Made by a program: the position numbers and the translations under genes
Notes under the pieces: generated by a model
The model's database searches: none
Seen by the model: the letters and a program-made list of their open reading frames with translations, nothing else
Told to the model about the DNA's origin: nothing
Shown here: positions 7,153 through 15,364 of the stretch, in pieces
How positions within the stretch are numbered: the stretch's first letter is position 1
Layout: every line of letters starts with the position of its first letter
Assembly (NCBI RefSeq): GCF_014195505.1
Contig: NZ_JACIBV010000001.1
Span: forward strand, 7,192,001-7,256,000
Source of the DNA: Nonomuraea dietziae
GTDB lineage: Bacteria; Actinomycetota; Actinomycetes; Streptosporangiales; Streptosporangiaceae
Length of the DNA stretch: 64,000 bases
Direction: 5' to 3'

Positions 7153-8358
7153 ATGTCTGTGGAATGCCGCCAGGACGGTGCCCAGGGGACCGGCGGCCGG
7201 GTGGCGGCAGGCGGAGCGCTGTTCTCCGTCGCGGTGGCGCTCACCGCGTTGAACCTGCGACCGGCGGTGACCAGCGTCGGCCCGCTGCTCGACGAGACGC
7301 GCGCCTCTCTCGGCGCGAGCGAGACGTGGGCGGGGCTGCTCACCACCGTCCCCGTCCTGTGCTTCGCGGTCGCGGGCCTGATCGCGCCGCTGCTGGCGCG
7401 CCGGGCCGGGGTGGGCGCGGCAGTCTCCATCGCGCTGGCCCTGCTGGCGGGCGGGCTCGTGATCCGTGTGCTGGACGGCTCACTCCTCATGATCGGGGGG
7501 ACGCTGGTCGCCGCCGCCGGCATCGCCTTCGCGGGCGTGCTGATCCCCGTGGTGGTGAAGGAGTCCTTCCCTGCCCGCATCGGCTTGATGACCGGCGTCT
7601 ACACCGCCGCCCTGCAACTCGGCGCCACGCTCGGGTCGGCGCTGACCCCGCCGCTCGACACCGCGCTCGGGGGATGGCGGCCCGCGCTGGCCACGTGGGC
7701 CGCGCCGGCCGTACTGGCGCTGGTGGTGTGGACGGTCGCCGCGCGAGGGGGCGGGTTCGGGGCCGCCGCGCAGGCCGACCGGCGGGGGCGCTCGCTCCTG
7801 CGCAACCGGCTGGCCTGGATCATCACCGTGTTCTTCGGACTGCAGGCGCTGCTCGCCTTCGTGGTGATCGGCTGGCTGCCCAGGGTCCTCATGGACGTCG
7901 GAGGGGTCAGCCGCGGTGAGGCGGGGTTGCTGCTCGGCCTGCTGGCGCTCCTCGCGCTGCCGATCAGCCTGGTGGTGCCCGCGCTCGCGGCCAGGAGCGG
8001 CAGCCAGAGCGGATGGATCGTGGGCCTCGGCGGGTGCGGGCTGGCCGGTCTGCTCGGCCTGCTGCTCGCGCCCTCCTTCTCGCCCCTGCTGTGGACGGTG
8101 CTGCTCGGTCTCGGGATGAGCGTCTTCTCGCTGGCCCTGACCACCATCGCGCTGCGGGCGCGCACCGGTCAGGAGACCGCGAAGCTCTCCGGCATGGCGC
8201 AGGGGTTCGGATACCTGCTGGCCGCCGCGGGCCCGTTCCTGTTCGGCCTGCTGCACGATGTCACCGGTGGTTGGACGGTCCCCTTCCTCATGCTGATCGG
8301 CGTGCTCGTGGTCCAGATCGGGGTCGGCGCCCTGGCCGGCCGCCCCCGCTACGTGTAG
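7153..8358 (+). CDS. MFS transporter, CynX/NimT family
   Basis: A 401-residue membrane protein with about 12 hydrophobic segments. The first carries NLRPAVTSVGPLLDE, a hallmark of the cyanate/2-nitroimidazole (CynX/NimT) subfamily, followed by SETWAGLLTTVPVLCFA and a second repeat starting near residue 210. RBS AAGGAGCG precedes ATG 7153. Its substrate is not known; family members move small anions or drugs. It may share control with the upstream leader peptide. Confidence 0.85.
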   Translation: MSVECRQDGAQGTGGRVAAGGALFSVAVALTALNLRPAVTSVGPLLDETRASLGASETWAGLLTTVPVLCFAVAGLIAPLLARRAGVGAAVSIALALLAGGLVIRVLDGSLLMIGGTLVAAAGIAFAGVLIPVVVKESFPARIGLMTGVYTAALQLGATLGSALTPPLDTALGGWRPALATWAAPAVLALVVWTVAARGGGFGAAAQADRRGRSLLRNRLAWIITVFFGLQALLAFVVIGWLPRVLMDVGGVSRGEAGLLLGLLALLALPISLVVPALAARSGSQSGWIVGLGGCGLAGLLGLLLAPSFSPLLWTVLLGLGMSVFSLALTTIALRARTGQETAKLSGMAQGFGYLLAAAGPFLFGLLHDVTGGWTVPFLMLIGVLVVQIGVGALAGRPRYV

Positions 8359-8367
8359 GGAGCGCTC

Positions 8368-9651
8368 CTACGCCTCCGCCCCGTGGCGCGAGGCCCCCTG
8401 CGGCAGGTGCCGGGTGAACCACTCGCGGGCCAGCGCGGAGACGGCTTCGAGCGCTCCAGGCTCCTCGAACAGGTGCCCCGCGCCCGGCACGACGGCGAGC
8501 CGGTTCTCACAGCGCAGCAGTGCCTGGGCGGCTCGGTTCAGCTCGAGCACCTGCCGGTCGTCGCCGCCCACGATCAGCAGCGTGGGCGCCTCCACCTCGG
8601 CGAGACGCGCCTCGGCCAGATCGGGCCTGCCCCCTCGGGAGACCACGGCCGCGACATCGGCGTGCGGGACGGCCGCGGCCCACAGCGCCGCCGCCGCTCC
8701 CGTACTGGCCCCGAAGTAGCAGACGGCGACGTGCGGCAGGTACGCGCGCAGCCATTCGGTGGCCTGACCCAGCCTGCCGGCCAGCAGCGAGATGTCGAAG
8801 ACGTTGGCCCTGTGGGTCTCCTCCGCCGAGGTGAGCAGGTCGAACAGCAGCGTGCCGAGCCCCGCCTTGTGCATGGCGCTGGCGACGTAGCGATTGCGCG
8901 GACTGGAACGGCTGCTGCCGCTGCCGTGGACGAACACGACGACCGTGCGGGCGCCGCGCGGAACGACCAGCTCACCCGGCAGCGCCGTGTCGCCCGCCTC
9001 GATCCACACCTCCTCCGACATCCCCGTGACGCACGAGAGCAGCTCGCTCACCTGCTCCTCGCCGATCTGCGTGAAGTCGGCGTACCACTGGCCGATGGAG
9101 GTGAGTGAGCGAGGGGTGAGCACGCACACGACGTCGTCGGCCTCCTGGCGCAGCCGTACGGCGGTGTCGGGAGGGCAGACGGGCGTGGCCACGACGACGC
9201 GAGCGGCGCCCTGCGCCCTGGCCACCTGGCAGGCGGCCCGGATCGTCGCGCCCGTGGCGATGCCGTCGTCGACCACGATGGCGGTCCTGCCGGTCAGGTC
9301 GACCTTGGGCCGCCCCCTGCGGATGTGCGCGGAGCGTCGCTCGAGCTCGGCCCGCTCCCTGCTCTCCACGGTCGCCATGTCCTCCGGCCGGAGGGCGGCG
9401 CCCTTGATGATGTCGTGGTTCAGAACGCGCACGCCGTCCTCGCCGATCGCGCCGAACGCCAGCTCAGGCCTGATGGGCACGCCGAGCTTGCGCACCAGGA
9501 TGACGTCGAGCGGCGCCCCGATGGCGTCGGCCACCTCGAAGGCGACAGGGACGCCGCCGCGGGGAAGACCGAGGACGACGACGTCCTCACCGGCCAGCGG
9601 GCGCAGTTTCTCAGCGAGACGCCGTCCCGCTTCGCTGCGATCGGCGAACAT
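8368..9651 (-). CDS. Phosphoribosyltransferase-alpha/beta hydrolase fusion
   Basis: A 427-residue two-domain protein. Residues 1-210 are a phosphoribosyltransferase domain with the PRPP loop IVVDDGIATGAT and LGLPRGGVPVAFEVA; residues about 215-420 are a dienelactone-hydrolase-like domain with FVHGSGSSRSSPRN, a GAST nucleophile-elbow-like site and a final GAGHLFEEPG His. Such fusions recur in actinobacterial stress/dormancy gene blocks. It starts 7 bp after the CBS gene, probably in one operon. No biochemical function can be assigned. Confidence 0.88.
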   Translation of the reverse strand: MFADRSEAGRRLAEKLRPLAGEDVVVLGLPRGGVPVAFEVADAIGAPLDVILVRKLGVPIRPELAFGAIGEDGVRVLNHDIIKGAALRPEDMATVESRERAELERRSAHIRRGRPKVDLTGRTAIVVDDGIATGATIRAACQVARAQGAARVVVATPVCPPDTAVRLRQEADDVVCVLTPRSLTSIGQWYADFTQIGEEQVSELLSCVTGMSEEVWIEAGDTALPGELVVPRGARTVVVFVHGSGSSRSSPRNRYVASAMHKAGLGTLLFDLLTSAEETHRANVFDISLLAGRLGQATEWLRAYLPHVAVCYFGASTGAAAALWAAAVPHADVAAVVSRGGRPDLAEARLAEVEAPTLLIVGGDDRQVLELNRAAQALLRCENRLAVVPGAGHLFEEPGALEAVSALAREWFTRHLPQGASRHGAEA

Positions 9652-9658
9652 CGGCGTG

Positions 9659-10081
9659 CTAGTTGTTCGCGGGAGCGGCGCTGATGTCGGCGAGGACGGA
9701 GCGAGAGTCCCGCTCGAGGGCCAGGTCGCCCAGCGACACCACGCCCACGGGCCTGCCGTCCTCCAGTACGGGGATGCGCCGGATCGCCTTGCTGCGCATG
9801 AGCTCCACGGCCTGCTCGGCGTCGTCCTGCGGTGTGACGCAGGTCAGCCCCTCCCTGCTGCACACCTCGCCGAGCGAGGTCCGCCCAGGGTCGCTGCCCT
9901 CCGCGATCGCGCGGATGACGATGTCCCTGTCGGTGACGATGCCGAGAAGCCGGTCGTCGTCCACGACGAGCACGTCCCCGATGTGGTGATCACGCATCTG
10001 CTTCGCCGCCTCCGCCAGCGTCGCCCCCGACGGCAGAGACACCGGCGCCGGTGTCATGATCTCGCGTACCTTCTGCATCAT
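9659..10081 (-). CDS. CBS-domain pair protein
   Basis: A 140-residue stand-alone tandem CBS protein: MTPAPVSLPSGATLAEAAKQM and LLGIVTDRDIVIRAIAEG in the first, DDAEQAVELMRSKAIRRIPVL with VGVVSLGDLA in the second. GGGGAGG precedes ATG 10081. CBS pairs bind adenosine nucleotides or related ligands. It lies between DUF1876 and the PRTase-hydrolase gene, which fits a stress-response role. Confidence 0.92.
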   Translation of the reverse strand: MMQKVREIMTPAPVSLPSGATLAEAAKQMRDHHIGDVLVVDDDRLLGIVTDRDIVIRAIAEGSDPGRTSLGEVCSREGLTCVTPQDDAEQAVELMRSKAIRRIPVLEDGRPVGVVSLGDLALERDSRSVLADISAAPANN

Positions 10082-10129
10082 GGGATGCCTCCCCGTCTCG
10101 CGCCCGCGTCCGGGCGTGATGCGGTCGGT

Positions 10130-10378
10130 TCAGCTGGGCGTGGTGGCCGCGTTCTGGGCGACGTCCATGTTGGCCGTTCCGAGCAGCTGATAGGTCAGGT
10201 CCTGCAGGGCCCGGCCGGCGGCCAGCTCGTCCCCGATGTCGGGGGCGGGCGGGTCGTTGGGATTGCGGTGGGCCTCGCCGTAGCCGGCCAGCCGTCCGCC
10301 GGACAGAGTGGCGTGGGCCTTGGTGAGATCGCCCTCTTCGGTGATGTCGATCTGCACGACCCAGCGTTTGTCGTTCAT
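10130..10378 (-). CDS. DUF1876 domain protein
   Basis: An 82-residue protein starting at ATG 10378 with AGGAGAAGGAGG upstream. KRWVVQIDITEEGDLTKAHATL, GYGEAHRNPNDPPAPDIGDELAAGRALQDL and a C-terminal helix are typical of DUF1876 (dsRBD-like fold). Such proteins commonly accompany USP and CBS genes in stress and hypoxia gene blocks. A much longer open frame through it is a compositional artefact. Confidence 0.88.
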   Translation of the reverse strand: MNDKRWVVQIDITEEGDLTKAHATLSGGRLAGYGEAHRNPNDPPAPDIGDELAAGRALQDLTYQLLGTANMDVAQNAATTPS

Positions 10379-10531
10379 GGGTGCGCCTCCTTCTCCTGAG
10401 GGGCATCCCTTACCCTCGATGTGGCGCTCATCACAGTGCGGAAGGTCCGGGTACGGCAGGTTAGGGTCGTTTTCCGGTTCACGCCGAGGGCAGATGTCTC
10501 CAGAGGAGTGCCCTGAGGCAGGTGAGCGAAC

Positions 10532-11338
10532 ATGCGAGGCCCTGTCATAGCGGGAACCGACGGGTCGCCGGCCGCCCTGCGAGCGGTCGAGTGGGCTGCG
10601 GAGGAGGCGGTCTTCCGGCGGGCGCCACTGGTCATCGCGCACGCCATCCCACGCTGGGCCGTCGACATCCCGGTCAACCAGTCGCCCGAGGACGACGAGC
10701 GCGCGCGGATCATGCTGGCGGAGGCGGTCTCCATGTCGTGGGCGCGACGCGACGGCCTGGAGGTGACCACCGAGATCCTGGACGGCAGGCCGGAGGAGGC
10801 GCTCGCCGAACGCGCGGCCGACGCCCAGCTCCTCGTGGTGGGCAGCAGGGGCGGCGGTGAGCTCGCCTCCCTGCTCATGGGCTCCACGAGCCGCGCGCTG
10901 ACGGCCCGGCCGCCGTGCCCGACCGTCGTGGTCCGCGAGAGCTCGGCCCACGGCGAGGTCGTGGTCGAGATCACCGGCGCGCACGGGCAGGACCCGGTCC
11001 TGGCCTTCGCCTTCGAGGAGGCCGCCCTTCGCGAGGCTCCCCTGAGGGCCGTGCATCCCTGGTCCCACCCGAAGCGGCGCGGGCACGACGACGACCTGCC
11101 CGAGGAGCGCCGCCTGCTGACCGACGTCCTCGCGGGGTGGCGGGGCGCCTTCCCCGACGTGGCGGTGGTCCAGGACCTCCCACACGACCGCCATCGCGAG
11201 AGGCTGCTCGTCGAGGCGTCCGAGCGGGCCGCCATGGTGGTGGTCGGGGCGCACGGCTGGCCCGTCGGGCTGAGCACGCCCGCCTCACACACGCTGCTGC
11301 GCCGCGCCCACTGCCCCGTCGCGGTGGTCGCCCGCTGA
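10532..11338 (+). CDS. Universal stress protein, tandem UspA domains
   Basis: A 268-residue protein with two UspA domains. The first starts IAGTDGSPAALRAVEWAA and has the ATP-binding G-x2-G-x9-G-S/T type motif in GSRGGGELASLLMGSTS; the second ends GAHGWPVGLSTPASHTLLRRAHCPVAVVAR and is less canonical. It is divergent from DUF1876/CBS, with a 153-bp shared upstream region in which I see no clear palindromic DevR-type box. Likely a cytoplasmic nucleotide-binding stress protein. Confidence 0.93.
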   Translation: MRGPVIAGTDGSPAALRAVEWAAEEAVFRRAPLVIAHAIPRWAVDIPVNQSPEDDERARIMLAEAVSMSWARRDGLEVTTEILDGRPEEALAERAADAQLLVVGSRGGGELASLLMGSTSRALTARPPCPTVVVRESSAHGEVVVEITGAHGQDPVLAFAFEEAALREAPLRAVHPWSHPKRRGHDDDLPEERRLLTDVLAGWRGAFPDVAVVQDLPHDRHRERLLVEASERAAMVVVGAHGWPVGLSTPASHTLLRRAHCPVAVVAR

Positions 11339-11430
11339 CGACCTCGGGCGGGGTCTCAAAGGGCGGCCGGTTTCGCGGCGTACGCGCGATCGTGCGAAGC
11401 TGTCTTTGTCCCCAAGACCAGGAGGTCCTG

Positions 11431-11634
11431 ATGGCTGAAACACCAGCGGAACCCGAGCCCACCGAGGCCCCCGAGGAGGAGCTGAAGCGGAAGTTCCGCG
11501 AGGCGCTGGAGCGCAAGAACAACCAGCACGCCGACTCGGTCGAAGGCGGCAGGGGGAAGGATCCGTCGAAGATCCATGGCGCGCACGGTCCCGCTTCCAA
11601 CAAGCGGACCTTCCGTCGTAAGAGCGGCGGCTGA
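11431..11634 (+). CDS. DUF5302 small protein
   Basis: A 67-residue charged protein with AGGAGG before ATG 11431. An acidic N-terminus (PAEPEPTEAPEEE) is followed by LKRKFREALERKNNQHAD, GKDPSKIHG and a basic tail FRRKSGG, the DUF5302 pattern widespread in actinobacteria. No known function. Confidence 0.88.
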   Translation: MAETPAEPEPTEAPEEELKRKFREALERKNNQHADSVEGGRGKDPSKIHGAHGPASNKRTFRRKSGG

Positions 11635-11647
11635 CGCCTGGTCTCCA

Positions 11648-11677
11648 GAGGAGGGTACGGCCTGCCGTACCCTCCTC
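11648..11677 (+). terminator. Terminator after DUF5302
   Basis: Perfect 13-bp arms GAGGAGGGTACGG and CCGTACCCTCCTC around a CCTG tetraloop. It ends the USP/DUF5302 unit. Confidence 0.85.
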
Positions 11678-11758
11678 GGATCTTGTCTGGAGCCGCGAGG
11701 GCCGATCGCCGGCCTCGCGGGCAGGCTTGCCACTCTGGCGTAGTTTTCCGCCCCTCCA

Positions 11759-11776
11759 GTTATAGATATCCATAAC
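11759..11776. promoter_or_regulatory. 18-bp near-perfect palindrome upstream of roadblock operon
   Basis: GTTATAGATATCCATAAC is self-complementary except for one base pair and is AT-rich in a GC-rich context. It lies 89 bp before the first roadblock gene, so it is a candidate operator for the operon. Confidence 0.45.
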
Positions 11777-11864
11777 CGGCGACATTCCCGACCAACGCTG
11801 GAACGTCGGCCCCTCCGGCCCCCTCCTACGCTGTCCCGATCAGCACGACGGCGAGGGAGGTCCC

Positions 11865-12242
11865 GTGCTCGGACTCGACGACTGCCTGGCCGAGGTCATG
11901 GCCATTCCAGGCGCGCTCGACGCGATGGTGGTCGACCACGCCAGCGGCATGGCGGTGGCCGCGACAGGCGGCGACGTCGACGTCGACGCCGCGCGTTCGG
12001 CGGCGGCCATCAGCGAGACCCTGCGCGTCACGATGGACGGCCTGGCACAGTCGGCGCCGGGTGGAACGGTCCGGGTCGACGACATGCTCGTCACCACGGA
12101 CAAGGGCCACCACCTGCTGCGTCCCCTGGAGACGCCGTTCGAGAGCCCGCTGGTCATCTACGTGCGGCTCGACAGGGACAGGGCCAACCTCGCCCTGGCC
12201 CGCTTCCGCCTGCAGGCCATCTCCCGTCAGTTGACGATGTGA
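11865..12242 (+). CDS. Roadblock/LC7-domain protein 1
   Basis: A 125-residue protein starting at GTG 11865. It shows the roadblock pattern: AIPGALDAMVVDHASGMAVAATGG, two hydrophobic helices, DDMLVTTDKGHHLLRPLE and a terminal helix RANLALARFRLQAISRQL. It is the first of four tightly packed genes. Roadblock proteins act as adaptors or GTPase-activating partners of small GTPases in conservon-type systems, but no GTPase gene is present here. Confidence 0.85.
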   Translation: MLGLDDCLAEVMAIPGALDAMVVDHASGMAVAATGGDVDVDAARSAAAISETLRVTMDGLAQSAPGGTVRVDDMLVTTDKGHHLLRPLETPFESPLVIYVRLDRDRANLALARFRLQAISRQLTM

Positions 12243-12243
12243 C

Positions 12244-13047
12244 ATGCCTGCGCTGGACATGCTGCTCGCGGGACTGGCCAGAGAGCGGTCGACGGGCGCC
12301 CTGCGCGTCGGGCGCTCCGGCACGATCTTCCTCGACGCCGGCAGGGTCGCCTACATGGAGTGCGCCGACACGCCTGGCGCCGAGGACGTCCTCGCCGCCA
12401 GCGGCAGGGTCTCCGAGCAGACGCTCGGGGCGGCCAGGCGGGAGGGCGCGGGGAGCAGGCTGGTCGAGGAGGGCGCGCTCACCAGGGGCGAGCTGCAGCA
12501 CTGCGTGCTCGGGGCGGTGCTGGACGCCGCCTTCTTCCTGCTCCAGGTCACCGGCTCCAGGCCGAAGTTCAGGCCGGGCGAGCGGCACTGGCTGGGCGGC
12601 CAGTGGTTCTTCGAGGTCGAGGCGATCGTCCGCGAGTGCGCCCGCAGGGCCGCGCAGCTGACGGCGATCTGGCCCTCGGCCGAGCTGGACACCGCCCCGG
12701 TCTCGCCGGTCAGGCGGCTGCCCGGGCACCGGGTGGTGCTCAGCGACCTGCAGTGGGAGATCCTCATCCACGCCGACAGGGAGGCGACCCCCCTCGAACT
12801 GGCCAGACGGCTGGGCAGACCGGGCTACTCGACGCTGCTCGCGGTGCGCAGGCTGGCGGCCGCGGGACTGCTGCACCGTCCCGCGGCCACGGCGCTGCCC
12901 CTGCGCGGCGGCCGCCGGGACCGCGAGCCCAGGCCTCCGCACGACCCCGACGCTCCCGCGCTGCCTCTCGGGCCGGCGGTGAACGGCGACCCGACCGACC
13001 TGAACCTGCTGATCCGGCTGAAGAAGGCGCTGGAGGAGCTGTCGTGA
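12244..13047 (+). CDS. DUF4388-like/winged-helix protein (paralogue A)
   Basis: A 267-residue protein starting 1 bp after roadblock 1. Residues 1-130 resemble DUF4388 (LLAGLARERSTGALRVGRSGTIFLDAGRVAYMECADTPG); residues about 160-215 look like a winged helix (SDLQWEILIHADREATPLELARRLG...RRLAAAGLL). A Pro/Arg-rich linker and a short helix (DLNLLIRLKKALEEL) end it. It is clearly homologous along its length to the protein encoded at 16189-16947. It probably links roadblock signalling to transcription or DNA binding; this is inference. Confidence 0.72.
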   Translation: MPALDMLLAGLARERSTGALRVGRSGTIFLDAGRVAYMECADTPGAEDVLAASGRVSEQTLGAARREGAGSRLVEEGALTRGELQHCVLGAVLDAAFFLLQVTGSRPKFRPGERHWLGGQWFFEVEAIVRECARRAAQLTAIWPSAELDTAPVSPVRRLPGHRVVLSDLQWEILIHADREATPLELARRLGRPGYSTLLAVRRLAAAGLLHRPAATALPLRGGRRDREPRPPHDPDAPALPLGPAVNGDPTDLNLLIRLKKALEELS

Positions 13048-13076
13048 GGTTCCCCTCACTCAGAAGGAGACCACCA

Positions 13077-13451
13077 GTGGAGCTGCGAGAAGAGGTGCTG
13101 AGAGAGATGGTCCTCCTCAGGGAGCGCACCCCCGACATCAGCGGGAGCGTCGCCTGCACGGTCGACGGGCTGACCGTCGCCTGCGATCTGAACGCGGACA
13201 ACGCCGAGCAGACCGCGGCGCTCTCCGCCGCCCTGCTCGCGCTGAGCGCGCGCATGGCCGCCATGGCGGGCAAGGGCGCGCTGGAGGAGACGCTCATCTC
13301 CGGTACGGCCGGCTTCGCCGCCTTCTACGCGGCGGGCCCCACGATCGTCCTCACAGTCCTGGCCGAGCCCGGAACCAACCTGGGGCTGCTGCGGCTGGAG
13401 GGCCGCAAGACGGCGGCGAGCGTGGCCGCCATCGCATCACGCAAGCGGTGA
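13077..13451 (+). CDS. Roadblock/LC7-domain protein 2
   Basis: A 124-residue protein from GTG 13077, which has AGAAGGAGA 6 nt upstream; an alternative GTG at 13044 overlaps the previous stop (GTGA) and would add 11 residues. RERTPDISGSVACTVDGLTVACDLN and TLISGTAGFAAFYAAGPTIVLTVLAEPGTNLGLLRLE fit the roadblock fold. It is more divergent from roadblock 1 than roadblock 3 is. Confidence 0.78.
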   Translation: MELREEVLREMVLLRERTPDISGSVACTVDGLTVACDLNADNAEQTAALSAALLALSARMAAMAGKGALEETLISGTAGFAAFYAAGPTIVLTVLAEPGTNLGLLRLEGRKTAASVAAIASRKR

Positions 13452-13474
13452 CTCACACCCCGACGGAGGAAAGC

Positions 13475-13846
13475 ATGGCGAGCATGGACGTCTCCCTCAA
13501 GGAGATGATGGCGATCGACGGCGCCCTCGGCGCCGTGGTGGTCGACTACGGCAGCGGCATGGCGCTGGGCGCGCTGGGTGGCTCCAAGGACCTGGACCTG
13601 CAGGTGGCGGCCGCGGGCAACACCGAGGTGGTCAAGGCCAAGCTGCGCACCATGGAGTCGCTTGGCCTCAAGGACACCATCGAGGACATCCTGATCTCCC
13701 TGACCGGGCAGTACCACATCATCAGGCCGATGACCGGCAGGGGCGGGAAGGGACTGTTCCTTTACCTCGCGCTGGACCGCGGGAGGGCCAACCTGGCGAT
13801 GGCCCGTCACCAGATGCGCGCCATCGAGGAGAAGCTCGAGGTGTGA
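13475..13846 (+). CDS. Roadblock/LC7-domain protein 3
   Basis: A 123-residue protein with GGAGGA before ATG 13475. DVSLKEMMAIDGALGAVVVDYGSGMALGALGG and DTIEDILISLTGQYHIIRPM are roadblock features, closest to roadblock 1 (shared I-G-A/V-V-V-D-x-x-SGMA, YLALDRGRANLAMAR). It closes the operon; a strong terminator follows. Confidence 0.86.
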   Translation: MASMDVSLKEMMAIDGALGAVVVDYGSGMALGALGGSKDLDLQVAAAGNTEVVKAKLRTMESLGLKDTIEDILISLTGQYHIIRPMTGRGGKGLFLYLALDRGRANLAMARHQMRAIEEKLEV

Positions 13847-13852
13847 CCCGCG

Positions 13853-13888
13853 CCTCCCCGTGCCCGCCCTGCGGCGGGCACGGGGAGG
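13853..13888 (+). terminator. Terminator of the roadblock operon
   Basis: Arms CCTCCCCGTGCCCGCC and GGCGGGCACGGGGAGG form a perfect 16-bp stem with a CTGC loop. Confidence 0.9.
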
Positions 13889-14104
13889 GCCTACATGCCC
13901 TGATTCGTCAGGGAATTTCATGATTTTCTTGGCTAGATCGCATTAATGATCAGAGCGCGCGTATTCCGCTGTTTTTCAGGGGTTTCGGGTGCCGCCAACC
14001 CGGTTGAATCGTGACGATAAAGGGTAGATCTTCTGCCCGATTCATGGGTTTGCTTTTGCCTTTGGGGTGTTTTGCCCCTAGAGTCCATTGCGTTACCAGC
14101 TGGT

Positions 14105-14262
14105 GACCTTGCCCTTCATCAGGAAGGCAGGCCGGCTGGCGCCGAATCCCGCAGTGCGGGAACCGGGGACCCATCTCATTGGGGTGAATCCGGCCCACGG
14201 GCCGGTAGGGCATCTCCACGCCCGAACCCGTCAGCTAACCCGGTAGGCGAGATGGAGAGGAC
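14105..14262 (+). ncRNA. c-di-AMP riboswitch (ydaO-yuaA class)
   Basis: Conserved elements occur in order: GCCGAATCCCGC, GGAACCGGGGACCCA, TTGGGGTGAATCC, GCCGGTAGGGCATCTCC and CCGAACCCGTCAGCTAACC followed by GGTAGGCG. The helix CATCT/AGATG closes the last hairpin. This is the known pattern of the c-di-AMP riboswitch, which in actinobacteria sits before secreted wall-hydrolase genes. The boundaries are approximate. The rest of the 13889-14448 leader is AT-richer and contains no ORF. Confidence 0.85.
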
Positions 14263-14448
14263 CGAACCCCCATGCACTACCGCCACGCCCCTGTAGCGAT
14301 GATACCCGCCGCCTGCTGAGCGGCCCCTTTACTTCCCCCTTCCTTCCTCCGCGCTCCGCGTAGCGTCCGTTCGGCCTGTGCCCGGCTACGCCTTTCGCTG
14401 ATCTCACTTTGAGCGCGGCATTCCCATTGCCTCAAACAAAGGACTTTC

Positions 14449-15315
14449 ATGACCGCCCGCTTCGGCATGCGCGTTTCCGCTCTGCTCGTCACCACCGCCT
14501 TCACCGTCGGCGCCGGCGCCACCGCCGCTTTCGCCGAGCCCACCGCCCCCGACATCAGCCAGGCCACCGAGCAGCGGACTCTCCTCAAGGGATCCACCAC
14601 CGCCTCCTACTACTGGGACGACGCCTCCGGCCGCGCCGGTGACACCGGTCTGCCCGCCAGTGGCATCCCGATGCGCAAGGGCCTGGCCGCCAGCCCGAGC
14701 TGGCCCCTCATGACCGAGGGCTACGTCGTCTACAAGGGCAAGAAGGCCCCCTTCTTCGTCGGTGACCGCGGTCCCGGCGCCCCCTCGAACAACGGCATCA
14801 TGCTCGACCTCGACGCCAAGACCTTCGCCGACCTGACCGGCGGCACCTTCAACTCCAGCACGCTGGGCGTGGACGGCAACGGCGGCCAGGGCCACATCAA
14901 GGTCCAGTACGTCATCACCAAGTGGGGCAACGGCGTGGGCAAGAAGAACCACCCCGTCGCCTTCTCCACCGGCGCGTGGGGCCGCAAGGACACCAACCCG
15001 GCCAAGCCCCCGGTGGACGTCCTCGCCGTCGCGGCCAAGAAGAAGGCCGCCGAGGAGAAGAAGGCCGAGGCCGCGAAGGTGGCCGCGCTGAAGGATAAGG
15101 CCGAGCAGGCCAAGGAGGCCCAGGAGGTCGGCAAGGCCGCGGCCATCGCGCCCGCCTCGCTGGACACCGACGCCACCGCTGCGACCACCGCCGCCGAGAC
15201 CACGTCCGACACCTCCCGCACCGGCACCGCGCTCGCCCTCGTCGGCGGCCTCGCGGTCGTGGGCGGAGTCGGCTACCTGGGCCGCGGCCGGATCCGCAGG
15301 GCCGTCCGCCGCTAG
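14449..15315 (+). CDS. Secreted double-psi barrel (3D/RlpA-like) protein with C-terminal membrane anchor
   Basis: A 288-residue protein: signal peptide 1-28 (ending AAFA), a region with TASYYWDDASGRAGDTGLPASG, GYVVYKGKKAPFFVGDRGPG and IMLDLDAKTFADLTGGT that resembles a 3D/double-psi beta-barrel domain, a Lys/Ala/Glu-rich helical linker (about 190-235), and a C-terminal hydrophobic helix with an Arg-rich tail (GRGRIRRAVRR). It resembles wall-active proteins, and the c-di-AMP riboswitch upstream fits control by cell-envelope stress or osmolarity. There is no LPxTG motif. Catalytic activity is unproven. Confidence 0.75.
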   Translation: MTARFGMRVSALLVTTAFTVGAGATAAFAEPTAPDISQATEQRTLLKGSTTASYYWDDASGRAGDTGLPASGIPMRKGLAASPSWPLMTEGYVVYKGKKAPFFVGDRGPGAPSNNGIMLDLDAKTFADLTGGTFNSSTLGVDGNGGQGHIKVQYVITKWGNGVGKKNHPVAFSTGAWGRKDTNPAKPPVDVLAVAAKKKAAEEKKAEAAKVAALKDKAEQAKEAQEVGKAAAIAPASLDTDATAATTAAETTSDTSRTGTALALVGGLAVVGGVGYLGRGRIRRAVRR

Positions 15316-15327
15316 GACGGTCTTGCC

Positions 15328-15364
15328 GTCATGCGGAACAGAATGTCATTCTGTTCCGCATGAC
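15328..15364. promoter_or_regulatory. Perfect 18-bp inverted repeat overlapping a start codon
   Basis: Arms GTCATGCGGAACAGAATG and CATTCTGTTCCGCATGAC are separated by one T. The ATG at 15360 of the next gene is inside the right arm. It may be the terminator of the upstream gene, an operator, or both. Confidence 0.8.

Noticed and set aside
10379..10531. DevR/DosR-type box between the stress genes
   Set aside because: The gene content suggests a dormancy regulon, but no palindrome of the GGGAC-N-GTCCC type is visible in the shared region.
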